Shown: positions 42,242 through 51,920, counted from the first letter of the stretch. The stretch: DNA of 54,986 nt from Ruminococcus sp. (GCF_016287535.1 NZ_JAEFAJ010000018.1:1-54986), one strand, 5' to 3'. Program-made: numbers and translations. Notes: generated by a model not told the origin, from the letters alone.

Positions 42242-45175
42242 ATGAAAACAGAGAAGAAGAAAACATTGCGCGGTTCTGCCCTGTTTACGGTAGTTGCAGT
42301 AATGGCAATACTTATCCTCTTCCTGACAGGTACTCTTGCTCTGGCAACTGCTTCAAACAGCAGAGCACATAAGTCTTATGCGGTTTCTCAGGCGAGCTAT
42401 ACCGCAAGAGCGGCAATAAGAGCGTTCAAGTCAGGTATGGAGCAGGATGCAGATCTTGCAGCCACTGTTGGCGCAATAGGCGAAGGCAGTCTTACAAAGT
42501 TTGAACCACAGATAAAGATCAGTGATAAAACCATGGGCAAGATCGGCTACTGGGATTATAGCGATGCTAATCATCCGATTTGGGTCGATGACTGTATCAA
42601 ACTGGAGCCTGTTGCTGACAAAGTTGACTGGGTATATGATACCGAAAAGAATGAGTGGGTTTCTTGGAACATCGTAAGAGTAACTTCTACCTGCCGTGTA
42701 GGTCAGGAAGAAGAAACTGTTGTTGCTTATATAAGCAAGCACGGTGAACCGGGTCAGCAGAAAAAATCCAACAACGAGGTTAAGGGACTTCAGGAAGCCG
42801 GCGGTAACAGCTATGCAAACGGCGGCGACATTTACGGTGGTCTCGGTATAGGACTTTCTGATTCAGTTCCGGGCTCTTACGGTGCTCTGAACGACATGGA
42901 TACACATACAAATCTTACGTTTATAAACGGAGATTTCGATGTTAAAACATCAAGTCTTGATTTCTTTGCTGAAGATAATGAAAATGGTGTTTGGCCCGTT
43001 TCTGCAACAGTTGTAATGGGTAATTTCTCAACAACCAACAATGTGGCTTTTAATGTAAATTATACAATGAAATCTTTGTTCACACAGAAGGATATCCCAT
43101 ACCTTTATGTAGACCGGCTTCTTTATTCAAATAGCTCGTCTTCACTCTATCTTGTAAAAGGAAATGGTTCTCCTTTCAATATTTATGCGGGAACAATGTA
43201 TTATCCAGAGCTTCTTGAAGCTGACGCAGATATCTATCTTATGGATGAACCTGCTACAGATGCTACTCCTGCAGAGGACAGAGAATACTATAATCTTGGT
43301 TTTAATCTCAGGGCTGACGGATTCCCGGAGCTTAGAGTTCCTGACAGCATGAAGGATAAGTATCCTGATGGCTGGCCTGATGGTCAGTGGTGGGCTAATC
43401 CCGCTACAGAAGAAGATAAAAAAGAGGCTATGAAGGATCCTGCCAATATTGTAGGTACAGAAAACAAAATTGAAACAGGAAAAAATGTCTTTGGTAACAC
43501 TGCTGACAGAGATGGTAATAAACAGCTTTATAACTGGACCAGAGGTACATTTGAAAGAACAGATGACAGCAAGTTTGATTCCTTCGGCGGAACTATATAC
43601 TGCAATGGTGATCTTTTGATTACTCAGGCTAAAATACATGGTGATGTAAGAGTAAAAGGAAGATGCACTATCAGAGGAAAAGTTCAGATCGACGGTGATC
43701 TTATTGTTGAAAATGCATATGAAAATGCAGGAAAAGCAACAAAAACCTCCGGTCTAAATAATGAGGGAGATCTGCACGTTGACGGAAGGATATATGTAAC
43801 AGCGGGAGCTGTTCAGGATACTTCCAAGTTAAAGGAAGGTTACTCATTATACTCAGGTCTCTATCCCGGCTACAAGCAGTATGAGAACAAGGAACTTCCT
43901 AACTTTGAGGTTGAAGAAAGCGCTTATGAGATAGACACCGACGGACACTATGTATATGACGGTAATGTTTACGACAGTAAGCCTTATATTCAGTGTATGC
44001 CTCTGTCAGATGATGATACCGGTGTAACTGTCGGTGCGACAGTTGATCCTAAGATAGTTACAACTTCGGAAACAACAAGATTCAAGGCATTTGCTAACGG
44101 ACGCATAATCAATGCAGACGGCGTTTATGAGGTAACTACCGAAAAGGAGAGCTACTATACTAAGGATGGTGACCCTTGCGGCAGAGCAGATGCGATAGGT
44201 GAATACTATGTTGATCCGTCCGGCACCAGAGTATCAAGATCAGATGCTTATACTGTAAGCTTCTCAGGCTCTGGCAATGTTGATGTAGAGACATATAAGA
44301 CTCTGCATCCGGAAGGCGTATATCCTGAGGATATGACACGTGAAAAGATCTATGGTACAAAGGAAAAGAATGCTGATCCTTCGACAAAGCTTGTTACAAC
44401 TCTTATAGACGCAAGAAAGTCACTTGGAATGGATTCATCTGACGGTTACTTTGACGAAAAGATCTATATCCGTGAAAAGCCCACAACAGGTATATTAGAC
44501 ACATTTGACAGTACATGGGATAAAACAAAAAGTATTACTGTAACAAGACCTAAAGAGGGCGTAGGCTGGGTAATACTTGATAATGTAAAATTAAACGCTG
44601 GCTGTAGTATAATAGTCAAGGATAATCCGGATGCAATAGCATCTTCATCTGAGCATGTAAGATATAAAGGAGGAATCGTAAGATTCTTCATTATTGGAGA
44701 TGTAAGATTAGAAAAAGGAAGTATAGGTCCTGAAGATGTACTCAATGGTACAATAAAGAAAATAAACTATAAGGACGATTTCGGTATTGAATACTATACC
44801 GGCGGCGCATACAGGACACATGATGATCTTTCAGATCCCAAGAAGGAAGCTGGTGCAGGAACAGAAGGAACACTGTACTTTGTTAATGATGCGGTTTTAG
44901 TAGGTTCCGTTAAGGCTCCGTTCCTTGAATTAGGATTTGAGAATGGTAGAAGTTCACCTATAACAGTGGATTATACCAAGGAAGACGGAACAGTTGTAAA
45001 GGATTATAAACCTACTATTATCGGAAATGCTCTTGTAAAATTTATAAGCAGCGCAAAGAATGGTATCCCGCTCGCTTATACAAAATCAGGTACAGGCGGT
45101 TCATCAGAAGATGATGATGATCTTGCAGTTGATCCCAGCGGAACAGAGTGGAAATTCAAGTATTTTACAACATGA
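42242..45175 (+). CDS. Very large PilX-like minor pilin or tip protein
   Basis: The 977-residue protein starts with a PilX-type N-terminus (LRGSALFTVVAVMAILILFLTGTLALA). The charged leader, Gly and hydrophobic helix fit a prepilin, but the usual Glu at +5 is absent. The rest is predicted exported. It contains a stretch with regular short strands (about residues 446-500: GTIYCNGDLLITQAKIHGDVRVKGRCTIRGKVQIDGDLIVE in pieces) like the beta-helix of bactofilins. A similar strand pattern recurs near residues 860-940. Its position beside minor pilins suggests a pilus tip or priming protein, possibly the adhesin. I know no family match for the full length. Confidence 0.75.
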   Translation: MKTEKKKTLRGSALFTVVAVMAILILFLTGTLALATASNSRAHKSYAVSQASYTARAAIRAFKSGMEQDADLAATVGAIGEGSLTKFEPQIKISDKTMGKIGYWDYSDANHPIWVDDCIKLEPVADKVDWVYDTEKNEWVSWNIVRVTSTCRVGQEEETVVAYISKHGEPGQQKKSNNEVKGLQEAGGNSYANGGDIYGGLGIGLSDSVPGSYGALNDMDTHTNLTFINGDFDVKTSSLDFFAEDNENGVWPVSATVVMGNFSTTNNVAFNVNYTMKSLFTQKDIPYLYVDRLLYSNSSSSLYLVKGNGSPFNIYAGTMYYPELLEADADIYLMDEPATDATPAEDREYYNLGFNLRADGFPELRVPDSMKDKYPDGWPDGQWWANPATEEDKKEAMKDPANIVGTENKIETGKNVFGNTADRDGNKQLYNWTRGTFERTDDSKFDSFGGTIYCNGDLLITQAKIHGDVRVKGRCTIRGKVQIDGDLIVENAYENAGKATKTSGLNNEGDLHVDGRIYVTAGAVQDTSKLKEGYSLYSGLYPGYKQYENKELPNFEVEESAYEIDTDGHYVYDGNVYDSKPYIQCMPLSDDDTGVTVGATVDPKIVTTSETTRFKAFANGRIINADGVYEVTTEKESYYTKDGDPCGRADAIGEYYVDPSGTRVSRSDAYTVSFSGSGNVDVETYKTLHPEGVYPEDMTREKIYGTKEKNADPSTKLVTTLIDARKSLGMDSSDGYFDEKIYIREKPTTGILDTFDSTWDKTKSITVTRPKEGVGWVILDNVKLNAGCSIIVKDNPDAIASSSEHVRYKGGIVRFFIIGDVRLEKGSIGPEDVLNGTIKKINYKDDFGIEYYTGGAYRTHDDLSDPKKEAGAGTEGTLYFVNDAVLVGSVKAPFLELGFENGRSSPITVDYTKEDGTVVKDYKPTIIGNALVKFISSAKNGIPLAYTKSGTGGSSEDDDDLAVDPSGTEWKFKYFTT

Positions 45176-45193
45176 TAAAGGAGGAATGTTCTT

Positions 45194-45688
45194 ATGAAAA
45201 AGCGTAAAAAGAATCTCAAGGGCATGACTCTCATCGAAATGATCATTTCCATTTTTGTACTCGGACTCTTAACAATGATTCTTGTAATGGTCGGCGAACA
45301 TATCGACGCTCAGTCGAGAGCTGCCAATAACTTAAAGGACAAGATCGTTAAGGAGGCGCCCTACGCCGCAAACAAAGTAAAAACGTATACAAATAAGGAC
45401 AAAGCTACTGTTGATCTTAAATCGGAAGATATCACAATAGATATCATTTACGACAAGGATAAGCCAAAGATCGAACTCACTGCAAAGAAGTATGAAACTG
45501 TAGATGTTGTCCTTGACGGCAGATCTGCCAAGTCACAGGAAAATATCAAAAACGGTTTTAACAGCGGTCTGAATCTGGATTTCATTGATGATATCATGAA
45601 TGAGAAAGATCGGAAAAAAGCCGAAGAAGCTGAAAAGGCCAAGGAAGAGGCGGAAGCTGAAGCTCCACCTGCTGAATCCGGTGATTAA
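45194..45688 (+). CDS. Minor prepilin with acidic coiled-coil tail
   Basis: The 164-residue protein has a class III prepilin signal (KKNLKGMTLIEMIISIFVLG) with cleavage after Gly, +1 Met and Glu at +5. The mature part is small and mainly hydrophilic. The last ~35 residues are rich in Glu, Lys and Ala (EKAKEEAEAEAPPAES), likely a charged helix. RBS AAAGGAGG precedes the ATG. The next gene starts 14 bases later. It probably belongs to the priming complex with the neighbouring minor pilins. Confidence 0.85.
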   Translation: MKKRKKNLKGMTLIEMIISIFVLGLLTMILVMVGEHIDAQSRAANNLKDKIVKEAPYAANKVKTYTNKDKATVDLKSEDITIDIIYDKDKPKIELTAKKYETVDVVLDGRSAKSQENIKNGFNSGLNLDFIDDIMNEKDRKKAEEAEKAKEEAEAEAPPAESGD

Positions 45689-45702
45689 GTGGGGTGGCAG
45701 TT

Positions 45703-46776
45703 ATGAGGAAAACATTTAAAAAGGGCTTCACCCTTCTTGAGCTCATTGTAGTAATGGCGATCTTCTCGCTTCTTATGGTAGCTGTAATGTCTATGATCGA
45801 TCCTGTTTCACAGATATTCAAAAGACAGTCAGTAGCCGAAAAAACTTACTCCTATGCACACAATATACAGACATATCTGCAGACTCAGCTTGAGTATGCA
45901 GAGTCTATGGTTGTTACAACGGGAGATCAGTTCCAGCCGGATACTGAGGATAAAAAGTATCCCGGTGAGGATATTGACGATGCTGTCAAGAAGTATGCCA
46001 AGAATCATTTTGAGTATGATGTTATACCAAAGGATAAGGACAACATACGCTGGATGAAAGGTAAAGTCCATGTACTCAGAATGGTCAACAGCGGAGCTGA
46101 CAGAGGTCAGATCAAGCACAGTATATATGAATTCAAGTCAAATACTGAGGACAACAAGGGACTTACGGTAAGTCTGGTACAGTCTGAAGCAGACGGTATC
46201 AACCCTGCTTTCTTTAAGGCAAATGACGCAAAGTATAACTTCAGTTATGCTTTGGGCGCATCAAAACTTGTTTCAGTTCCGAATCCTGCCGGTGGTGATG
46301 CAAATTCTACCTACAAGGCGCTCAAGACTGACTATGACGGAGGCAAGGCACCTGATGTAACAATGGATTTCTTCAATATTTCGATCGTTATCGATAAAGC
46401 CGGAAAAAACAATCAGGGTTCTATCGATGTGAGCGATGCGAAGACCGATGATGCAGGCGATCCTTTAAAGGACGCTGATGGAAATCTTATTACCGCTGAC
46501 TACAGAGCATTCAGAATGCCTGCAGTGCTTCAGGTAGCTTCTATTGAGCTGTCCAATGTTCTCCTTAGTAAGCCGACAGGATATGCTTACCAGAGAACCT
46601 TCAAGAAGAACGGTACAGAAGATATTGCGTATACTCCTGATAATTCAGAAGCATACCGCGGTATGGCTTATGAGTCATTCTTACCGGATGATGTAAACTT
46701 TGACAACGATATATATTTCATCTATGCTTTGACAGATGAAATGGAACCCGGCGACGAGATAAACGAAGTCGTATAA
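45703..46776 (+). CDS. Minor prepilin (GspJ/PilW-like)
   Basis: The 357-residue protein has a prepilin signal (FKKGFTLLELIVVMAIFSLLM) with +1 Phe and Glu at +5, then a large globular part. The size is in the range of PilW/GspJ-type minor pilins. The start at 45703 uses RBS GGGGTGG; the GTG at 45694 lies within that RBS. It is the last forward gene of this part of the operon. A bidirectional terminator separates it from the convergent prepilin peptidase. Confidence 0.87.
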   Translation: MRKTFKKGFTLLELIVVMAIFSLLMVAVMSMIDPVSQIFKRQSVAEKTYSYAHNIQTYLQTQLEYAESMVVTTGDQFQPDTEDKKYPGEDIDDAVKKYAKNHFEYDVIPKDKDNIRWMKGKVHVLRMVNSGADRGQIKHSIYEFKSNTEDNKGLTVSLVQSEADGINPAFFKANDAKYNFSYALGASKLVSVPNPAGGDANSTYKALKTDYDGGKAPDVTMDFFNISIVIDKAGKNNQGSIDVSDAKTDDAGDPLKDADGNLITADYRAFRMPAVLQVASIELSNVLLSKPTGYAYQRTFKKNGTEDIAYTPDNSEAYRGMAYESFLPDDVNFDNDIYFIYALTDEMEPGDEINEVV

Positions 46777-46793
46777 GTTGTATAAATAAGAAA

Positions 46794-46828
46794 ACAGGCA
46801 GCAGTCAATGCTGCTGCCTGTACTTATT
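46794..46828. terminator. Bidirectional terminator between minor pilin and pilD
   Basis: ACAGGCAGCAG and CTGCTGCCTGT are perfect complements; T-rich sequence follows on plus (ACTTATTTTT) and on minus (TTTTCTTATTT). Confidence 0.9.
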
Positions 46829-46837
46829 TTTCACTCT

Positions 46838-47710
46838 TTATTCGTGGGGAAGAAGATTAAGATACATCTGCGCTAACTGAGGTCCCCACAAAGCGCCGAT
46901 CGCGATACCTATCGAAAGGAAAGGACCAAAAGCGAATTTTGAGTCTTTTGTGACCTTCTTTATTATAAGTCCGCCTACAGCGGCGGCAAAAATACCAAAA
47001 AATGTTGAAACGATAATAGCTTGTGTTCCAAGTACAGCTCCCGCGGCGAACATCAGAAATGTATCGCCAAGCTCAATTGCCCTGAAGTCTTCACCGAACT
47101 TTTTCCTGATGACCGGGCGGCTGACTTCACCGATAATGAAAAACGGTACACTTATTATAAGAGCTCCTATAATGCGGCTCTTCAGTGTAACATCTTCATA
47201 TTCGGGAGAGTGAAAAAGAGCAAGCGGAACTGCGAGAACAAATATGATACCGACGATTATCATGCTGATCTCCATAGTGTCCCAGTCCATAAAGGCAACT
47301 ACTATGAGAAGCGACATGAGAACGCAGGTTATTATGGATTTAACATTGATATCCAGAGCATAAAACGTCAGAACATAAAGGATCCCGTTAAGGGATTCAA
47401 CTATCGGATAGCGGGGGGATATCTTCGCACTACAGCTGTGGCATTTGCCGCGAAGCATGAGCCAGCTGAATACGGGGATAAGGTCTATGGGTCTTATCTT
47501 TGCTCCGCAGGTCATGCAGTGGGAAGCTTTTTCCTTGTCTTCCTTGGTCCCGCCGAAGCCGAGTATCGATTCGCCCTTCGGCAGCCTGTAAATCACTACA
47601 TTAAGGAAACTTCCTATGCAAATGCCGAAAAGAAAAACTATGACGTAAAACATGATCTTGAATGGCAGCTCGGTAAATTCACTGTGGAGCATATCTTCAA
47701 AGCCGAACAT
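46838..47710 (-). CDS. pilD: Prepilin peptidase (A24 family)
   Basis: PilD cleaves and often methylates prepilins in the membrane. The 290-residue protein has the N-terminal IGSFLNVVIYRLP motif, two zinc-binding CxxC pairs (CMTCGAK and CHSCSAK), and the PRYPIVE segment. The first catalytic Asp is in FMDWDTMEI and the second in ELGDTFLM, where families usually have GxGD, so one Gly is replaced. Eight or so hydrophobic helices are visible. It is the only pilus gene on the minus strand, placed between the two forward blocks, with its own promoter. Confidence 0.95.
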   Translation of the reverse strand: MFGFEDMLHSEFTELPFKIMFYVIVFLFGICIGSFLNVVIYRLPKGESILGFGGTKEDKEKASHCMTCGAKIRPIDLIPVFSWLMLRGKCHSCSAKISPRYPIVESLNGILYVLTFYALDINVKSIITCVLMSLLIVVAFMDWDTMEISMIIVGIIFVLAVPLALFHSPEYEDVTLKSRIIGALIISVPFFIIGEVSRPVIRKKFGEDFRAIELGDTFLMFAAGAVLGTQAIIVSTFFGIFAAAVGGLIIKKVTKDSKFAFGPFLSIGIAIGALWGPQLAQMYLNLLPHE

Positions 47711-47751
47711 GATTTTACCCCTCCTTCATTATTAAAAATGTTCATAATATT

Positions 47752-47779
47752 ATTATAACATAAATTATGGAAAATTCAA
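47752..47779 (-). promoter_or_regulatory. Promoter of pilD
   Basis: On the minus strand TTGAAT (47774-47779) and TATAAT (47752-47757) are 16 bases apart. Confidence 0.75.
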
Positions 47780-47847
47780 GTAAAATTTTAGAATGCGGGA
47801 GTGTATGACGGTACACTGAGCATTCAGAAAATAAGCGGAGGTTTTTT

Positions 47848-49530
47848 ATGAGAAACGAGAGAATTGGTGACTACTTAGTCAATCAAGGGCTTATCACAAG
47901 CGAGCAGCTTCAGCAGGTTCTTGACGCGCAGAGAAATTCCAACGGTTCCAAGAAATTCGGTGACGTTGTTGTTGAGCTGGGCTTCATGTCTGAAGTGAAT
48001 TTCGCAAAGGCTCTTGCCGGAAATCTGAGAGTTCAGTACGTTGACCTCGATAATATCGAGATCAATTCCGACGCTGTTCAGATGGTTCCAGAGGCGCTTG
48101 CAAGGAAGCACACTGTCATTGCTATCAATGTACAGGGCAAACGTCTCACAGTTGCAACGAATGATCCTGTAAACTTTATCGTCCTCGAAGACATCAAGGT
48201 TTCAACAGGTATGGACACCGTTCCCGTTCTTGCAACAACATCTGCGATCAACAAGGCGATCGGTAAGTGCTACTCAATGCAGAACGTTGACAGCGTTCTT
48301 GAGAACGTAAACGCTATGGGCGGCGACCTCGGTGAAATGTCCGAGGCTGACCTTGAATCCAAGGACAGAGTTGAAAGCGCTCCTATCGTTAAGCTCGCAA
48401 CTACTATCGTTGAGAACTCCTACAGAGCAGACGCGACCGATATCCATATCGAGCCCTTTGACAAGTACACAAGAATCCGTATCCGTGTAAACGGCGACCT
48501 CGTTGAACTCATGAATATTTCCAGTGCTGTTCACAGTGCGCTTACAACACGTTTCAAGCTTATAAGCGGTATGAATATCGCTGAAAAGAGAATCCCTCAG
48601 GACGGCCGTTTCACACAGGTCGTTGACGGAACCACTCTTGATGTCCGTGTATCCTCACTTCCTATGGTACACGGTGAAAAGATCGTTATCCGAATCCTTT
48701 CAACAGGACAGATCGCGCTCCGTAAGATCACAGACCTCGGTATGTCCGATTATAACTATACACTGTTCGAGTCAATGCTCCGTGTTCCTCACGGCGTTAT
48801 CCTCGTTACAGGACCTACCGGTTCCGGTAAAACAACTACCCTTTATGCTGCTCTCGGTGAGATCGCTAAGCCTAACGTAAACGTAGTTACTGTTGAGGAC
48901 CCTGTCGAAAAGGCTATCGACGGTATCAACCAGTGTCAGGTTAACGTAAAGGCAGGAATGACATTCGCCGCTGCTCTTCGTTCTATTCTCCGTCAGGACC
49001 CTGACGTAGTAATGATCGGTGAGATGCGTGATACCGAAACAGCCGATATCGGTATCCGTGCCGCTATCACAGGACACCTTGTTCTGTCGACCCTCCATAC
49101 CAACGACGCTGCTTCGACAGTTGTACGTCTTGTTGATATGGGCGTAGCTCCTTACATGGTTGCTACATCAATCATCGGCGTTATCGCACAGCGACTCCTT
49201 AAAGTTCTGTGCCCTGAGTGCAAGAAGCCAAGAATGTCAACTCCCGAAGAGAACGATCTTATGGGTATCGACCATTCTATCCAGATATTTGAGCCCGGCG
49301 GATGCCCTGTATGCAATAACACAGGATACAGAGGAAGAACCGCTATCCATGAGATCATTCACTGTACTGCTAAGGTTTCTTCCATCATTGCAGCCAACGG
49401 CAGCAAGGAAGATATCGAGAAGGCAGCTAAGGAACAGGGAACAAAGCTTCTCCGTGACAACGCTTCCGAGCTTGTACAGGCCGGCGAAACATCAATCGAT
49501 GAGCTCGTAAGAACTACATTTACAGTTTAA
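47848..49530 (+). CDS. pilB: Pilus extension ATPase PilB (GspE family)
   Basis: The 560-residue motor ATPase drives pilus assembly. It has the GspE N-terminal domain (about residues 1-140), then the ATPase domain with EKRIPQDGRF and Walker A GPTGSGKTTT (about residue 322-330). The Asp box is VEDPVEKAIDGINQCQ and the Walker B and His boxes are VVMIGEMRDTETADIGIRAA and GHLVLSTLHTNDA. A zinc-binding four-Cys module lies at about 455-489 (CPECKK, CPVCNN). RBS GCGGAGG precedes the ATG. It is followed by pilT after 24 bases. Confidence 0.97.
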   Translation: MRNERIGDYLVNQGLITSEQLQQVLDAQRNSNGSKKFGDVVVELGFMSEVNFAKALAGNLRVQYVDLDNIEINSDAVQMVPEALARKHTVIAINVQGKRLTVATNDPVNFIVLEDIKVSTGMDTVPVLATTSAINKAIGKCYSMQNVDSVLENVNAMGGDLGEMSEADLESKDRVESAPIVKLATTIVENSYRADATDIHIEPFDKYTRIRIRVNGDLVELMNISSAVHSALTTRFKLISGMNIAEKRIPQDGRFTQVVDGTTLDVRVSSLPMVHGEKIVIRILSTGQIALRKITDLGMSDYNYTLFESMLRVPHGVILVTGPTGSGKTTTLYAALGEIAKPNVNVVTVEDPVEKAIDGINQCQVNVKAGMTFAAALRSILRQDPDVVMIGEMRDTETADIGIRAAITGHLVLSTLHTNDAASTVVRLVDMGVAPYMVATSIIGVIAQRLLKVLCPECKKPRMSTPEENDLMGIDHSIQIFEPGGCPVCNNTGYRGRTAIHEIIHCTAKVSSIIAANGSKEDIEKAAKEQGTKLLRDNASELVQAGETSIDELVRTTFTV

Positions 49531-49554
49531 TGGCTTCCAGGGAGGATAATTAAT

Positions 49555-50658
49555 ATGGCAATCGAAATACATAGAATACTTGACGAGGTAAGACTCCTCG
49601 GCTGTTCTGACCTTCACTTCACAGACAGGATCGCTCCTGTTGTACGTCTGAACGGTACGCTCAGAACTATGCGTACACAGTACCCCGAAATGGACGAGGA
49701 GGAAATACTCAACATCGTTCATCAGATGACCAACGACGCTCAGCAGACAAGCATCAACAATCACCACGATACCGACTTCTCGTTCACAACAAGAAGCGGC
49801 TACCGTCACCGTGTAAACGTATACTTCCAGAAGGGTAAGCCCGCTATCGCTATCCGTCTTCTGAGAAACGATATACCTACACTTGAGGATCTCGGACTTC
49901 CTCCGATACTCGCTGACTTCGCTATGCGTCCCCGTGGACTCGTTCTCGTAACAGGTCCTACCGGTTCAGGTAAGTCAACAACCCTTGCTGCAATGATCGA
50001 CTTCGTTAACCTTAACAGAAGCGCTCATGTTATTACAGTAGAGGATCCTATCGAGTATGTTCACGATCATAAGAGATGTATGGTAAACCAGAGAGAGATC
50101 GGCGATGATGTCGGAAACTTCGCCCTCGCCCTCAGAGCTGCTCTCCGTGAGGACCCCGATGTAATCCTCGTAGGAGAAATGCGTGATTTCGAGACTATCC
50201 AGGCTGCTGTAACCGCTGCCGAGACCGGACACCTCGTTATGTCAACACTTCATACCACATCTGCAGCTGATACCATCAACCGTATCATCGACGTTTATCC
50301 TGAGCATCAGCAGCAGCAGATCAGAACACAGCTCGCTAACAACCTCGTAGCTGTTATCTCTCAGACACTTATTCCTAAGAAGGACGGTTCAGGCCGTATC
50401 GCTTGTATGGAGATCCTTAACGTAACAGACGCTATTTCAGCTATGATACGTGATAATAAGATCCACCTTGTTCAGTCTGCTATCCAGACAGGTAAGCAGC
50501 AGGGCATGATGTCACTGGATATGGAGCTTGCAAGACTTGTATCCAGAAATGTCATCAGCGAAGTGGACGCCCTCGAAAAGTGCCTCGACAAGCAGGAATT
50601 CTACCGCTTCCTCGCTCAGATGGGCGGCGCAGGAAGAGCATCGGCTCCTCAGGCATAA
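49555..50658 (+). CDS. pilT: Pilus retraction ATPase PilT
   Basis: The 367-residue protein is the retraction motor. It has the short PilT N-terminal domain (residues 1-~110), Walker A GPTGSGKSTT (residues 134-143), the Asp box VEDPIEYVH, Walker B VILVGEMRDFETIQAAVTAA, GHLVMSTLHTTSAADTINRI, and the PilT-characteristic AIRTQLA-like segment (QQIRTQLANNLVAVISQ). Presence of PilT implies that these pili retract, so they could support twitching or DNA uptake as well as adhesion. A strong terminator follows. Confidence 0.97.
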   Translation: MAIEIHRILDEVRLLGCSDLHFTDRIAPVVRLNGTLRTMRTQYPEMDEEEILNIVHQMTNDAQQTSINNHHDTDFSFTTRSGYRHRVNVYFQKGKPAIAIRLLRNDIPTLEDLGLPPILADFAMRPRGLVLVTGPTGSGKSTTLAAMIDFVNLNRSAHVITVEDPIEYVHDHKRCMVNQREIGDDVGNFALALRAALREDPDVILVGEMRDFETIQAAVTAAETGHLVMSTLHTTSAADTINRIIDVYPEHQQQQIRTQLANNLVAVISQTLIPKKDGSGRIACMEILNVTDAISAMIRDNKIHLVQSAIQTGKQQGMMSLDMELARLVSRNVISEVDALEKCLDKQEFYRFLAQMGGAGRASAPQA

Positions 50659-50723
50659 TTCCGGGAGGAATATCAGTGCCGCAGCTGCAATGGCGGTACT
50701 ATATATAATAAGTATAGAAGCTA

Positions 50724-50767
50724 TCGGGTAAGGACCATTTTCAAAAGGTTCTTACCCGAAAATTTTT
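50724..50767 (+). terminator. Terminator after pilT
   Basis: TCGGGTAAGGACC and GGTTCTTACCCGA form a 13-bp stem with a 10-base loop, followed by AAATTTTT. Confidence 0.92.
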
Positions 50768-51214
50768 CAGGGATGAGAAAAAGGCGGTTTGGACCTTGTG
50801 TCAGGGACGCAGATAACGTCTGTACGGAGGTCGTATTTACTCGAAAAATAAGGTGAAAAAATTAAACTAATAGGCCGTGAAAAAAGCCCATTTTTTAAAG
50901 CAGATTTATGAATAAAAAAATGTAAAGCCTAAAATAATTATGACCGACGGTAATATTTTTTCAGAATATTACAGAGCAAAAAATATTTTCCGGACAAAAA
51001 AATACTTTATAAAGGTCTGTCTGACCCCGAAAAATACCATGAAAAGCGTTATACAAAAAGTATAAACAACTGTGAATATAACAAATACTAAATTAAAGAT
51101 TTAATTTATTCATAAAAACTTGTGCAACTCGACGAAAACGACAAAAAAAATATGCCTATTTACCGTTCTGATGTAAAAAGTGCCCTCGATTATGGATTTT
51201 TTTTTCTGAATCTG
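50768..51214. other. AT-rich non-coding region
   Basis: No ORF with an RBS is seen on either strand. It holds many A-runs and T-runs. A folded segment near 50790-50835 has GACC/GGTC and CAGA/TCTG pairing, and a GGC/GCC stem with ATTTTTT lies near 50872-50900. It may be a regulatory region for the major pilin or contain an unrecognised small RNA. Confidence 0.45.
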
Positions 51215-51243
51215 TTGACATATTGTGAATAAGGTGATATACT
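51215..51243 (+). promoter_or_regulatory. Promoter of pilin gene 1
   Basis: A perfect TTGACA (51215-51220) and TATACT (51238-51243) are 17 bases apart. The spacer begins with TATTGTGAA, matching the TGTGAA spacer motif of the other pilin promoters. Confidence 0.88.
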
Positions 51244-51341
51244 ATAATCACAGGGAAGGGAAAGGGAGAAAAAATCCCAGAACCTAAAATCGAGTGGAAG
51301 CAAAGCTTTCACAAATCTATTTTTTAAAGGAGGGTTTTCTT

Positions 51342-51854
51342 ATGAAAACTACAAAGAAAGGTTTTACACTTATTGAGCTCATCGTTGTTATCGCTATCAT
51401 CGGTGTTCTCGCAGCAATCCTCGTTCCTTCAATGCTCGGTTATGTAAAGAAGTCCAAGATTTCTTCAGCTAACTCAGCAGCAAGCTCACTCCAGAAGGCT
51501 ATCAACACAGCTCTTATCGAAATCGATGAAGAGACTGAGGAAGGTTCTGATATCACAGAGATCGAGCGTACAAGCAAGACTGGTAATGTTACTATCAAGC
51601 CTACAAATTCTATCACTGGTAAGTCAGATGTTGGTAAGTATGTATGGGATAAGATCCGTCACTACATGGATAAGGCTAAGAAGTGCACATTCAAGGCTTC
51701 TTGTGAAGGCGGCGCTTGCAAGGCTATCGCAGTTTGCATCGATAAGACATACACAGGTACAGTTCCTTCAGGTGTTGTAACAGTTGATTCTTACACAGCA
51801 TATAAGAACAACTATACATTAGCTCTTACAGAGGCTCTCAAGAAGGTTTCATAA
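51342..51854 (+). CDS. Type IV pilin 1 (probable major pilin)
   Basis: The 170-residue prepilin has a short positive leader (MKTTKKG) and the canonical FTLIELIVVIAIIGVLAAIL helix, with Phe at +1 and Glu at +5. The C-terminal half has four cysteines (KKCTFKASCEGGACKAIAVC) that may form disulfides, then DKTYTGTVPSGVVTVD. It resembles R. albus CbpC-type pilin involved in cellulose adhesion, from memory. It has its own promoter, a strong RBS (AAAGGAGGG) and its own terminator, and uses frequent codons, which suggests high expression. Confidence 0.95.
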   Translation: MKTTKKGFTLIELIVVIAIIGVLAAILVPSMLGYVKKSKISSANSAASSLQKAINTALIEIDEETEEGSDITEIERTSKTGNVTIKPTNSITGKSDVGKYVWDKIRHYMDKAKKCTFKASCEGGACKAIAVCIDKTYTGTVPSGVVTVDSYTAYKNNYTLALTEALKKVS

Positions 51855-51887
51855 TCAGAGTAAAACCTTTTAGAACTGAATAAAAAC

Positions 51888-51920
51888 AAAGGCTCCTCCC
51901 AATAGGGAGGGGCTTTTTTT
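51888..51920 (+). terminator. Terminator of pilin gene 1
   Basis: AAGGCTCCTCCC pairs with GGGAGGGGCTT over AATA and runs into seven Ts. Confidence 0.95.

Noticed and set aside
47021..47758. A 245-residue plus-strand ORF opposite pilD.
   Set aside because: pilD on the minus strand has the full A24 peptidase motifs; the opposite frame has none and no RBS.
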